Below, one piece after another: positions 1-9,966 of a stretch of DNA of 64,000 nt; position 1 is the stretch's first letter; each line of letters opens with the position of its first letter. The notes beneath the pieces are model-generated. The model was given only the letters and a program-made list of their open reading frames with translations, ran no database searches and was not told the origin of the DNA. The position numbers and the translations under genes were made by a program. The stretch comes from Luzula sylvatica (Eukaryota > Streptophyta > Magnoliopsida > Poales > Juncaceae): positions 12,864,862 through 12,928,861 of the forward strand of contig OX326959.1 in assembly GCA_946800325.1 (NCBI GenBank), in the 5' to 3' direction.

Positions 1-413
1 TAAAAACTAATTTGCTTTATTTAATATTTTTATTATATTTAATTTAACACATGATAAGTTATATTTATTTGAACAAATTTTTATTATTTTATTTTCAATA
101 TTTTTTTATAAAAAAAATATTTTTATTTTTATTTTCTATTTTTTGCGAAATTATTATTTTTATTTTTATTATTATATTTTTGTTTATTTTTTACGATGAT
201 TTTATTCATGTATCCGTTTAACACATGTTAAATGGTATATTAATTTAGTCCAATAACTTATTTTCCAAATTTATAGATTTAAATTTCATTAATTATAGAT
301 GGTGGTAAACAAAGTTGTTAAAAATATTAAATAAATTAATGATGTGTGAAACGGTGAATCTTTTTTACCTAATTTTCTTATATAGGATGGAAAAAAATTA
401 AGAAAAAATATAT
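1..413. repeat. Truncated MITE-like AT-rich repeat (family F)
   Basis: This AT-rich stretch is closely similar to 4686-5165 over its whole length, including the run ending in TTTTTGCGAAATTATT and an imperfect palindrome around GTTTAACACATGTTAAA (about 219-235). It is the right-hand part of a repeat family with further copies at 414-1187, 4484-5168 and 48740-49172. It contains no coding potential. The left part lies outside the window. Class is uncertain; the paired inverted ends of the other copies suggest a non-autonomous DNA transposon. Confidence 0.55.
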
Positions 414-1187
414 TTGTCCCCTTTACATTCTCCCACAATACTTGATGTGTTGGCAATAATTTAATTGATTGAATTTAATGCTAAATCCAAATTATTGCAT
501 GGTAAACAATCATCTTTTGTATACATTTTTTTACCATGTGGTAAATCTAGAATCCTGAAAATATTTACTACATACAAGTTAATTGTATTAATTATTTGCT
601 CATCTATTTTTTTTTTAAAATATGTGTGCCATTAGTTTAACATGTGTTAAACGATTGATTAATTCAACCTCAAATGATTTAGTTTTCATATTTAAAAAGT
701 TAGAGTTAATTCAATATTGGTGGCGGTAAACAATGTTATTTAAAATATTAAATGTATTGATGATGTGTCAAATGATGGATTTAACATGTGTTAAACAGTG
801 TAAATGGATTATATACACATGTTTAACACATGTAACAAGATCAATTAATCGAGTATAATAATTTATTTTCAAATTTTTAAGTTTAGATTTAATTAATCAT
901 GGATGGTGGTGAACAAATCCAATAAAACAATAAATGTATTAATGATGTGTGAAACAATGAATATTTAATTCCCTCTCATCCTATATAGGATGATTCAAAC
1001 CAAAACAATTAATGATTCGCTACGGCATTTAATAATATGCCAACACATCAAACATCTAGGGGGATTGTAAGGGGGATGAGTATCATCACTCAAAAATTAA
1101 ATAGTCATGGTTTACCACCATCATTAATACAGACGCCAACACATCAATCAATCTAGGAGATTTTAAGGGGGACATGCATCACCACTT
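414..1187. mobile_element. MITE-like element, family F copy a
   Basis: The two ends are inverted copies of each other: the left reads TTGTCCCCTTTACATTCTCC then TTGATGTGTTGGC, and the right is the complement, with GCCAACACATCAATC, then GGAGATTTTAAGGGGGACA and a final ATCACCACTT. A second right-type end sits inside at about 1035-1092, so one copy may be nested in or fused to another. The interior carries repeated palindromes of the form TTTAACATGTGTTAAA (about 636 and 780). No target duplication was established. Confidence 0.55.
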
Positions 1188-1263
1188 AATAAAAAATCAT
1201 ACAAAAATAGCTACAACAGTAGTTTGAACCAATGCGAATATAATTTCCGTAGTAGCTACTTAA

Positions 1264-1899
1264 CTTTTGGTGTTTGGACTTAAGAAGTTGAAATGATTGT
1301 AAATGGAATTCTTATATTTTGATGAATGTAAATAATGTTGTAAATATAAGGTATTGTAAATATGAATTAACTAGAAGATATTGGATTCATGCAATTATAT
1401 TATGTATGCGCATTATAACAGAATGGCATATATTCATAATAAAACAATATACATAATAATTTAGACGTGTACATATAAACTATGGCATTTCTAATTTTAA
1501 CTCACAAAAATCAAGTTAGAGTTTATAATCAAATTGAAATATAATAAATACATGTCACACTACTAATACAACGTATAATTTTTTGAAGTTAGGAATATTT
1601 AAATTAAAATTGTTGAAAATGTATTAATAAATTTGAATATATACAACTTATTCAAACAACATCATTGTTCACAAAAATATTAACACATATTTAATTTAAT
1701 ACTTAATTAATCGTCTATTCCTGCTTTTGTGATTCTTGTAATTTTCATGAGAATCACAATTGTTGTAATAGAATGGTATAAAGAAAATAGAATTGCGGTA
1801 ATATAACAATTACAACAATCCAAACATAAGTTTTATACTTATTACAGCAATTATTACTACTAAATATCTTTATTACACTTATCCAAACAGTCTCTAAAG
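1264..1899. repeat. AT-rich segment, possible degraded TIR element
   Basis: The left side carries CTTTTGGTGTTTGGAC and the right side TCCAAACAGTCTCTAAAG, which are imperfectly inverted, with flanking ACTTA-like bases on both sides. Between them is AT-rich sequence without coding potential. This could be an old non-autonomous hAT-like element, but the terminal match is short and could be chance. Confidence 0.3.
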
Positions 1900-1974
1900 T
1901 AACTTATTGTGTGAATAGATGAACGTTCATATTTATACGTACTAATAAATACATAGAAATTTTTTACAAGCAAC

Positions 1975-2545
1975 CATGCGTGTTTTTTTAAACAAGCAAG
2001 CAAGGATGACTTTCAAAATTCAACTCATCTGAGAATAAAGACATGAACTGAAGAATAAAAACCTAAAACTTATTACATTATATATTATATTATAGGGTAT
2101 AAGAATTATTCTCACACTTATTATAGAGGCCTCCTACCGTGCTCCCGAGTTTCTTCCATATTTCCCCCACCCTAATTAATACTATAATTAGCATAGTGAA
2201 TTAACGATTAATTCATAATTAATTATTTTTAAATATTTATAATTAATCGTTAATTGGTATGAGACCTTAATTACATATTAAATTTGTAATAACTATGAAT
2301 TAATTGTTAATCCACTATGCTAATTAAGATGTTAATTGTGATTGGGGACAATGTGGGGGAAATGAGGAGGCAAAGTAGAATTTTCCCTTATTATATATAC
2401 CTAGCTAGAAAGTTTGTTTTTACAAGCAACCATGTGTGTTTTTTTAAACAAACAATCAAGGATGACCTTCAAAATTGAACTCATCTAGAGAATAAAAACC
2501 TGAACTGAAGATGAGTTGCACCCTAAAACAGAAATCACTACTATC
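1975..2545 (+). repeat. Gene 1 upstream region, duplicated upstream of gene 2
   Basis: Sequence from about 2062 to 2541 is strongly similar to the DNA upstream of gene 2 (25725-25752 plus 26883-27338), so the genes were duplicated together with their 5' flanks. Within copy 1 there is also a short internal duplication: the AAGCAACCATG motif and following bases at about 1970-2060 recur at about 2424-2520. The last shared bases are CACTACTATC (about 2536-2545). After that gene 1 carries a candidate solo LTR that gene 2 lacks. Confidence 0.7.
2129..2371. mobile_element. Palindromic MITE (family P) upstream of gene 1
   Basis: The ends GCCTCCT and AGGAGGC are inverted, and longer inverted blocks lie inside: TTTCCCCCACCC against the GTGGGGGAAA near the right end, and TTAGCATAGTGAATTAA against TTAATCCACTATGCTAA. 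The element is about 243 bp and could fold into one long hairpin. An orthologous copy is present at 26924-27165 upstream of gene 2, so insertion predates the gene 1/gene 2 duplication. Superfamily unknown; a clear target duplication was not found. Confidence 0.6.
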
Positions 2546-2550
2546 TAAAG

Positions 2551-2944
2551 TGTTAAAATATTAATTCATTTGTCTTAATAATTAAGATAAGAAGGCTCTT
2601 GAAGAGTTTAGAAATTGAGATCATACCGACTTCATATAGTCGGTTAACCAATATTGGAATATTCTTGGGGTACTTGTGAGACCGACTTGACAAGGCTATA
2701 AATAAGTCTTAGTTTTAGTGCAACGTAATATACATCAAATAGAAAATAAATAAATCAACAGAAAGAGATAGTGCAACAGATAGATAGAGAGAGTAATATA
2801 AGAGAGAGTAGTCTGTTGAGAGAAACAATACTAGAGAGAGAGGAAAATTAAGAGAGTGAAAGTGAGTTTGTATGTGTTTGTAATAGTTTAGTGCGTAATA
2901 AAATTATTTTTGAGTATTATTCCGCTGCTGCGTAAATTTTCACA
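2551..2944 (+). mobile_element. Candidate solo LTR directly upstream of gene 1 start
   Basis: This 394-bp block is absent from gene 2, where the same flanking bases are contiguous. It begins TGTTAAAATATT and ends GCTGCGTAAATTTTCACA, has a TATA-box-like TATAAATAAG near 2697, a GA-rich stretch after it (2760-2865) and an AATAAAAT signal near 2897. This order (TG, TATA, poly(A) signal, CA) is that of a short copia-type LTR. The candidate 5-bp target repeats (TAAAG and CAAAA) do not match well, so it may be an old or partial insertion. It ends only 5 bp before the start codon of gene 1, so any transcript of that gene probably starts inside it. Confidence 0.5.
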
Positions 2945-2949
2945 CAAAA

Positions 2950-4337
2950 ATGAGTTTCCTCAAAATCAAGAACATCGAACCTGTAAGAAAATATTTATGT
3001 GGAGTAGGTGTTGCTTTCGCGTTAATGGTGTTCTTGTATTCCACCTATCCATCAATGCGATCTTGTCTTCGAGGGACCTCCGATGATGGATCTTTCATAA
3101 CCGGTATGCGTAAGGGCGGTCCAGTTGCTCCATCTCTACAAGACGAAGAAACAATGATCGACATTTTCTTTTTCTTTTTTATTAAATGGATAAAACGTTT
3201 TGTTCATATATTCATTTTTGTAATACCAATAGAAATTTAATTTACAAACTATGACCTTGAAAGATCAATAACAATTAAATTCATTTTTTTACTTGTCTAT
3301 TATTTGTTTGACAGAAAAATACATCTCAAGTGCTGGCAGAATTATTACGAAAAGCCGCAATGGATGACAACACAGTTGTACTTTCGTACATCACCGAAGC
3401 ATGGGTTGCTCCAAACTCAATTCTAGATGTCTTCCTAGAAAGTTTTCATGTCGGGGATCAAATCGATCATTTTCTAAATCACATGGTGTTAATCGCGCTT
3501 GATTCAGTGGCATTTGAGCGGTGCAAGTCTGTGCATCCACACTGCTTCAACCTTGTCGTAGAAGGTGTCACTAACACTAGTTCAGAGCATCGGTATGATA
3601 CACAGGATTACTTGAAATTGGTCTGGGAGAGACTCCCATTTCAGAAGAGGATACTCGAGCTCGGGTTTAATATAGTTCTCACAGTATATTATTTCTCTTA
3701 GAAACCAAAAATTCGATAAAAGAACAATTATATTCCGTCTAAACTTATTACTAACGCATAATATGTATAACAGGATATTGATATTATATGGTTTCGTAAC
3801 CCGTTGCAACATATTTCTATCATGACCCCGATTACCATGGCAACTGATCATTTCCGTCAAAACCCCGACAGTGAAGAAAACGAGGCAAACGGAGGGTTTT
3901 ACTACATAAAATCAACAAAAAAGATGATTCGATTCTTCGAACAGTGGTACGTGGCAAGAGAGCGGTTTCCGAGAGACCACGACCAGTTTGTTTTCCATCA
4001 AATTAAAAAGGAACTGACTTCTCGATTACAAATTAAGGTAGGGTACTTGTAATAACAATAGTATGTTATCGCAATTACATGATTTTTCACCGGTTCAGTA
4101 TAAAAATTGCTGAGTGCACAAACATTTATTCGTATGCATTATGACACTAACTGAATACACGGATTAATATAGGTACGATATATTGACACTGCATTTATCG
4201 GAGGCATTTGTGAACTTAAGCAGGATTTCGACAAACTTTGCACCATGCATGCCACTTGCATTGTAGGTCTTGACGGCAAACTTAAGGCATTGAGGGATAT
4301 GCTCGAAAAATGGAAGAAGTACAAAGCTCGAACCTGA
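2950..4337 (+). CDS. Nucleotide-diphospho-sugar transferase, At4g15970-like (gene 1)
   Basis: Predicted Golgi glycosyltransferase of the Nucleotid_trans family. Exons: 2950-3156, 3315-3683, 3774-4037 and 4173-4337, about 334 residues. Residues 14-32 form one membrane anchor. Exon 2 holds the AAMDDNTVVLSYITEAW block and FERCKSVHPHC. Exon 3 opens with DIDIIWF, whose DID is the metal/nucleotide-sugar binding DxD motif. The C-terminal block has the conserved cysteines of CTMHATC. The protein is closely similar to gene 2. Oddities: the exon 1 donor used in gene 2 (GT) reads AT here (3157-3158), so splicing may use the in-frame GTAATA at 3220, adding about 21 mostly hydrophobic residues, or the gene may be misspliced. 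A candidate solo LTR ends 5 bp before the ATG. Substrate is unknown; relatives in GT77 act on cell-wall or arabinogalactan glycans. Confidence 0.8.
4038..4172 (+). other. Third intron of gene 1 (gene 1/2-specific)
   Basis: Genes 3, 4 and 5 are uninterrupted at this position, so this intron is specific to the gene 1/gene 2 pair. It runs from GTAGGG to ATATAG. Its centre (ATAGTATGTTATCGC to GCTGAGTGCAC) aligns with the gene 2 intron, but the 5' bases have drifted from the repeat still seen in gene 2, and about 30 extra bases lie near the 3' end. See the gene 2 intron at 28450-28551. Confidence 0.75.
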
Positions 4338-4483
4338 GCTTGGCACAACTCGAACTTGAGCTTGACACACCTCGCTCTCGACTCGTTTACGCCCTACATT
4401 GTCATTGCATAATTTTCTGAATTGAAAAAAAAAATGTTAAATTATGAAATTGTATTTAATATTAATTACGTTTAGAAAAATTG

Positions 4484-5168
4484 TACTTGTCTCCTCTAAT
4501 ATCATCTCAATATATTGATGTGTTGACAATATATAATAAATGTTGAATTACTTTAGATAATAAATACATTAAATGTTGAATTATTTTAGATAATAAATCA
4601 CAATATATGACCAAATGTACTAATTAGGCGGTAAACCCTATAAATTAGGTGGTAAATCACATTGATTAGGTGGTAACCAAATTATTAAAAAATAATTTGA
4701 TTTGTTAAATATTTTTATTATATTTAATTTAATACATGACAAGTCATATTTATTTGAACAAATTTTTATTATTTTATTTTCAATCTTTTTTAAAAGAAAA
4801 ATATTTTCATTTTTCTTATTTTTTGCGAAATTATTATTTTTATTTTCATTGTTATATTTTTAATATTTTATGATAGTTTTATTCATGTGTATTCGTTTAA
4901 CAAATGTTAAATAGTATATTAATCTGGTCCAATAAGTTCGTTTCCAAATGTATAGATTTAAAATTTGATTAATTAAAGATGGTGGTAAACAAACTTGTTA
5001 AAATATTAGTTAATTAATGATGTGTAAAACGGTGGATCTTTTTTTCCCTCTTTTCCTATGTAGGATGACAAAAATTAAATGATCTTAGTTTACCACTAAC
5101 ATTTAATTTCATGTCAACACATCAATCATTCAAATGAATTTTAAGTGGGGATGTTTATCATCACACTT
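4484..5168. mobile_element. MITE-like element, family F copy b
   Basis: The inverted ends are TTGATGTGTTGACA following a CTTGTCTCC block on the left, and TGTCAACACATCAATC followed by TTTTAAGTGGGGATG and ATCATCACACTTA on the right. The interior (4686-5165) is nearly the same as 1-413. Copy b sits between gene 1 and the Copia-A LTR. It has no coding capacity. Confidence 0.6.
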
Positions 5169-5533
5169 AAGTTTATTATGCATGTGTGTGGGAAAGATCA
5201 TGTTCATGAATGTTTTGAACACTTGTTAAAATGACTCAAGTTCACACTAAGTGAAGAGTCGTGTTCATGAACCATGTAACCTATAAATATGAATGTATTT
5301 TATGTCATTTTGACACCAGAAAATATTTTGTAATCTCTTTATTTCTAATATAATAAAGTTCAAGTTTCGTTGAATTATTTATTCTTCTATATTTCGGTGT
5401 AATTCATGGTTAGTGCAATGTGTTGTTGTAATATTGCTAACTTCGATTATCTTTACATGGTATCAGAGCAACGAGAGTGTGGTAGAAGGTATTTTTCAAG
5501 ATATCTTGGTTAATAAGACGATTATACATCTAT

Positions 5534-5950
5534 GGAGGTTGGTGGTCTTATTAGTGGACTTGTTGTAGAAGCTCTTAGTTTTTCAAGTTATAATAATTTG
5601 AAGACATGTATGGAGTCTTATCTTAAAGGAGAAGATTTGGGGGGAGATGGTTGATGGTATAAATATTTTACCGATTTCGGTCGTTGACGATAATGACGTT
5701 ATAACCAATCAGCAGTGGTAAAAGAGTGGGCAACTGCTAACGCAAAGGCGGAGTTCATGTTGAAGAGATATATTTAGCACGACTTATTCGAGCATATCAT
5801 GGGTTGCAACGCGACGGCTAATATTTGGACGACTATTGATGAGTTGCTATAAGAAGAATACGGCACCACTTCAACTCTTGGAGAATGAGTTGGCAAGTGC
5901 CGTGCAAGGAGAACTTTCGATTTGTCAATACTTCTTGAAGGTCAAAAATT
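5534..5950 (+). pseudogene. Copia-A gag remnant
   Basis: An ATG at 5534 opens a gag-like N-terminus, with a tract like ETYLKGEDLW in related elements (read here as CMESYLKGEDL). Frameshifts and stops follow quickly. Further gag-like words appear to about 5950, and there is no recognisable zinc knuckle. It is a fossil coat-protein gene. Confidence 0.55.
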
Positions 5951-6339
5951 TATGTTCTTAGATTTTTCTTTTGGAACCCAATGACTCATAAATAGTCATC
6001 CAAATTCATTGCCTCATAAATTCATTGTCTCTCGAGTTGTCATGTTATATGAGGTGTCATTGCTATTCTCCTTGACTGGTGAAGACGACTTGCAAGCAAT
6101 AGAGCCGAATATGCAAATATCATCTACAGATTCGAGTGAGAAATTGACATCTTCATCTTCTACTCTACGATTCACAAATGAGTACGACATTGGTGACAGG
6201 GAGAGTAATGAAATGCATCCCAAGAAGAAAAAATGTGCGACCTCCAAGAAAGTTAACTAGACAGATTATTCGACCGGATATATATATAGAAACGAGAACT
6301 TCATCACGACATATTCTTGTTTCTTTTTCGCATTGACAG

Positions 6340-7385
6340 ATGGTGAGCCGTCGTGTTTTGATGAGGCAAAAAATAACAAGTCATGAGAAGGGGCTATGGA
6401 TGAGGAGATGCGAGCTCTTCTAAAGAATGAAACTTGGGATCTTGTGCGAAAGCCCAAGAATGTGGATCCGATTACATGAAAATGGGTCTACAAGTTCAAA
6501 CACAAGTCGGATGGAAGTGTTGAGCACTACAAATACAGACTTATAGAGAAATGATTTTCTAAAAAGTATGGCTAAGACTATGAAGAGACTTTCAGTCCTG
6601 TAGCCAAGATGATATCCGTGCGAGTTGTAATTTCAATGGCCGCTTCTTTTGGTTGGAAGTTTTGACAATTGGGCTTCAAAAATAATTTTCTCGTATGGCA
6701 AGCTTGGAATGGAGATCTATATGGAGAAATCTCTTGGATATATCTTTGACATACATTCGGATTATGTTTGCAAGTTGAAGAATTTGCTCCATGATTTGAA
6801 GCAAGCAATGCGAGCTTGGTATAACAAGATTGCTGAATATTTGCAGTTTTGTGGTCATTCATTCTTCTTCAAACTCCGATCATGATTTATTAGTGAAAAA
6901 ACAAAGCGGGTATGCATGCTATTGTTCTCCAATATGTGTATGATATGATTATCACCGAGAATGATGAAGTCGAAGCTGCAAAAATTCGATTGGTGTTCTC
7001 AATTTGATTTGAGATGAAGAATCTTGGAGTACTCAATCATTTTCTTGGATTGGAAGTGGAAAGCAGGACACACATAATTTTCGTTTTTCAAAAAGGATAT
7101 GCTGAAAAACTTGATGAAAGATTTACAATGACAGAAGGAAAACATTGTTCTACTCTGGTTGATGCAAATTTCAAGTTCAGAAGTAACGATGTGAAGGCTC
7201 TTCCGGATTCTCAAAAATTCCGTGCACTTGTTGGAAGTCTTATTTATCTCACAATTACAAGACTGGATATTGTATTTTTGGTTGGTCATGTTAGTCGGTT
7301 TATGCAATCTCCAACAAAATCACATCTTGATGCAGCGATGAGAATTCTCAACTACGTAAATTTAACTCTCGATTTGGGGACATAA
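6340..7385 (+). pseudogene. Copia-A reverse transcriptase remnant
   Basis: Translation in shifting frames gives the hallmarks of the copia RT domain (RVT_2): EMRALLKNETWDLV, KWVYKFKHKSDGS, YEETFSPVAKM, DYVCKLKNLLHDLKQA and the palm motif degraded to LQYVYDMIIT, where active elements have YVDDM. From 7014 a longer open stretch reads MKNLGVLNHFLGLEV through LVGSLIYLTITRLDI. Several stops (near 6477, 6553 and 7008) and the lost catalytic aspartate make it non-functional. Confidence 0.8.
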
Positions 7386-7747
7386 TGAGGTGATAAAAGT
7401 AGCATGTTGGTTCTTCGAGGAATAGATAGCAATATATATAGCCAGCCACTGTCTCCTCTGAGACCATTGAAATCATTAGTGAATTGAAGAAGCCAATCCC
7501 AACCTAGCTTGCACTCTTCGACGTGAGCTTGGTAGACTAAGTGAATCCATACAAAAAACTTCTTTCATGATTTTTTGATATCTGCAAATTAGACCTAGAT
7601 CAGAATAATGAGTAGTGAGACAGAAGTGATACCTCTTGAATCATAATGAGGGCACGAGAGCTAGGCACATTTCATTGGGATTTGGCAGTTATGGGTTTAA
7701 CGTCAAAGTGAGAACAATTGTTGTAGAAGAAGAGTTCCGACTTTGTT
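7386..7747. other. Unexplained insert between Copia-A RT and RNase H
   Basis: About 360 bp separate the end of the RT homology (reads through LTLDLGT then stops) from the RNase H homology starting NGYDDADMGGD, which in intact elements lie a few residues apart. The insert has no long open frame and no similarity noticed elsewhere in the window. It could be a later insertion or a region rearranged in the element. No inverted ends or target duplication were seen. Confidence 0.4.
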
Positions 7748-8136
7748 TTGAATGGATATGATGATGCTGATATGGGTGGTGATTTGGATGATCGGAGGTC
7801 TACATCCGGTTATTTTTTATTTCGTGGTTATGCGTGTGTTTCATGGTATAGCAAGAAACAAGATTTAGTTTCTATTACAACTACTGTAGCAGAGTACAAG
7901 GCATTATCTCTTGTCGCACGAGAATGTGTTTGGTCGAGGATATTAGTGAAGCTATTTCTTATCTGACAAATATTCAAGACGATAACCAAAGTACTCTAAA
8001 GTTGGCAACTACTCCAGTTTTCCATGCAAGGACCAAAAATATCGAGATAGAGCAGCACTTCATTAGAGAAAAAGTGCTTGATGTAACTATTGAAGTTATA
8101 GGGCTGAGAAGTAAAGCTAATGTGGCAGATATCTAG
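7748..8136 (+). pseudogene. Copia-A RNase H remnant
   Basis: Two overlapping frames (7748-7966 and 7924-8136) together give the copia RNase H: GYDDADMGGDLDDRRSTSG, then SWYSKKQ, TTVAEYKAL, DNQSTLKLA, FHARTKNIEIEQHFIREKV and KANVADI. One frameshift lies near 7930-7950. Catalytic-type acidic residues are visible but the gene cannot be read through. Sequence homology to copia stops at 8136. Confidence 0.75.
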
Positions 8137-8545
8137 AGGTGTTAATCGGGCGGGTTGGGTCGGGTTCGGATCGTTTCGGTTTGCGGGTCATTCGGATCAT
8201 CGGTTCATTCGAGTCGCACGTCGTTCGGGTTCGGGTTTCGGGTTGTTCAGGTTCGGGTTCGGGTTTCGGGTTCGGGTCGTTTCGGTTTTTGAGTCGTTCG
8301 ATTCCGGGTCACTTCGGTCTTTGGGTCATTCGGGTTCGGGTCATTTCGGTTTTCAGATCATTTGGGGCCAGGTCGTTTCGGTTTTCGGGTCATTCGGTTC
8401 CGTGTCATTTCCGTTTTCGGGTCATTCGGGTCTTGGCTATTTTTATTTTCGGGTCATTCGGATTTCTTGGCAAATTTTGATTTCGAATCATTCGATTTTT
8501 CGAAAATTTAGTTTTTCGGGTAATTCGGAATTTATATTATTGTGA
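8137..8545. repeat. Degenerate TCGGGT-type tandem repeat
   Basis: A GC-rich, G/T-biased block made of imperfect words such as TTCGGGTCATTCGG and TCATTTCGGTTTTCGG, repeated with a loose spacing of about 25-30 bp. It opens with GGTGTTAATCGGGCGGGT. Two frames are open across it (Gly/Ser/Phe-rich) only because of composition, so it is not annotated as a gene. A related block on the other strand is at 33510-33775. Such blocks are common in plant intergenic DNA; the carrier element is not identified. Confidence 0.6.
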
Positions 8546-9745
8546 AAAGTTTAATCACCGGCGGTACTTCTCACGAAAAGTTTAATTTTGTCACGGTGAT
8601 CCTTGCAAATTTTTCTTTTTTAAAATCAATTGTGATATTCCTTATTTTATTAACAGTATATACTGTACGCTTCAAATTTCATGGCCTGTAAGTTGATTTT
8701 CATTTTCCTAATTGTATATGTATTAAATTTCTAAAATCTTATCTTATCTTATTTAATCTTGTCAAGGAATTTTTTATGAAACATGAGTTGACAATTTTTG
8801 ATAAATCTAATAAAAAAATATTGTTCATGAAACTTTGTTGTGAAAATTCATTTCGGGTTTTGAAGACACTATGAAAGTAAACATCAACTCAAGAACATTC
8901 AAAATGGTGTTTTCGGTATTTATCAATTAATGGTTTTATTTTGATAAAATTGAAGTTTATTTGTTATCATTTAATGCTTGGTAAAATAAGAAGTATGAAT
9001 TATTAATTGACAAATATCCAAAATATATTTTTGAAAAAGATCTATCAGAAAAATTCTACCTAAAATAAGATAAATGGTCATATTTTAAATAAACAATATG
9101 AAAGTGTCGAAATTTTACAAGTATAATCTAAAACTAAATAATACCACCATATTATGATTTTTTTTTTCTCATTTAAAAAAATATATAACAATTTGTTAAA
9201 CTATTTTGATTGTCTCTAACAGTTTTTTATTTTATTTTTATTTGTTCTATAAATAAGAAAGTATCTGACACGGTTTATTTATTTTTAGTTGACAATGATT
9301 AGAAAACAACATTTTTTTTCTTTTTAATCTATTACTTTCATTCATTAAAAAATTTCTGTTTCCTTTTATCAAAAACTCTGGAACACATCTGAAGAGCTGA
9401 CCAGATCTCATTGAAGTACTAAACATGTGAGTTGTGTTTTAAATTAGCCCCTAAACAAATTGAATTTGTGAAAATAACACATTGGCTTGTTTTTGTTTGT
9501 GTAAATAATATTTCCGAGTTTGAAATATTTTTTGTATGAAATTCTCGTAGTTCAAAACAACTTTTATATTTTCTTTTTTTTCTTTGCTTCTGTTTGACAA
9601 GAAGAAAATTTAGGAAGTTATTTTTTAATTTTGGTAGTTGGAAACATCAAGACAAATTTATAAATTGAAACTCGAAAAATATCTTTCTTTTAAAAAAAAA
9701 TATTCTCATAACGTAAAGAAAATAAAACAAAATGAATTATATGTT

Positions 9746-9775
9746 GGGGCGGCGGCAACGATCCGGCACCGCCCC
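9746..9775. other. GC-rich hairpin in S1
   Basis: GGGGCGG and CCGCCCC form a perfect 7-bp stem around a 16-nt loop containing CGGCAACGATCCGGCA. It is an isolated GC-rich spot in AT-rich DNA, conserved in S2 (about 20643) and S3 (about 23817). A related word occurs near 42724. The role is unknown; it may mark the end of a transposon or the terminator of an old transcript. Confidence 0.5.
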
Positions 9776-9966
9776 GTGAAATAAAATAAATGGATTTTCA
9801 TTTCATTCTCTCTGTGGATTTTCGTCATTTTTCTTTTACGTTGTGTAATGTTATTATATTTTATTCCTTTCGTATGGCGATGTCTTGGTGCTGGTATGAG
9901 CTTGAAAATATTGTTATCTTTAATTTTATTTTGATTGTTTGGTGGGTTCTTCCCTCTTATTATTTA

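Larger units (their letters stand above)
5183..8136 (+). mobile_element. Decayed Ty1/copia retrotransposon Copia-A
   Basis: A 5' LTR is inferred at about 5183-5457 (starts TGTGTGTGGG, ends TTTACA, TATAAAT near 5282, AATAAAG near 5351), followed at once by the primer-binding motif TGGTATCAGAGCA at 5458, complementary to the 3' end of initiator-Met tRNA. Weak gag remnants start near 5534. Protease and integrase are essentially missing. RT and RNase H fragments run from about 6340 to 8136 in several frames. No 3' LTR was found; after the last RNase H codon the sequence changes to degenerate repeats. It is inactive and older than Copia-B and Copia-C. Confidence 0.8.

Noticed and set aside
8120..8545. 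Open frame of 141 codons rich in Gly, Ser, Phe and Arg
   Set aside because: It lies on the TCGGGT-type degenerate repeat. A second frame is open too, and composition explains both. No start context or domain.
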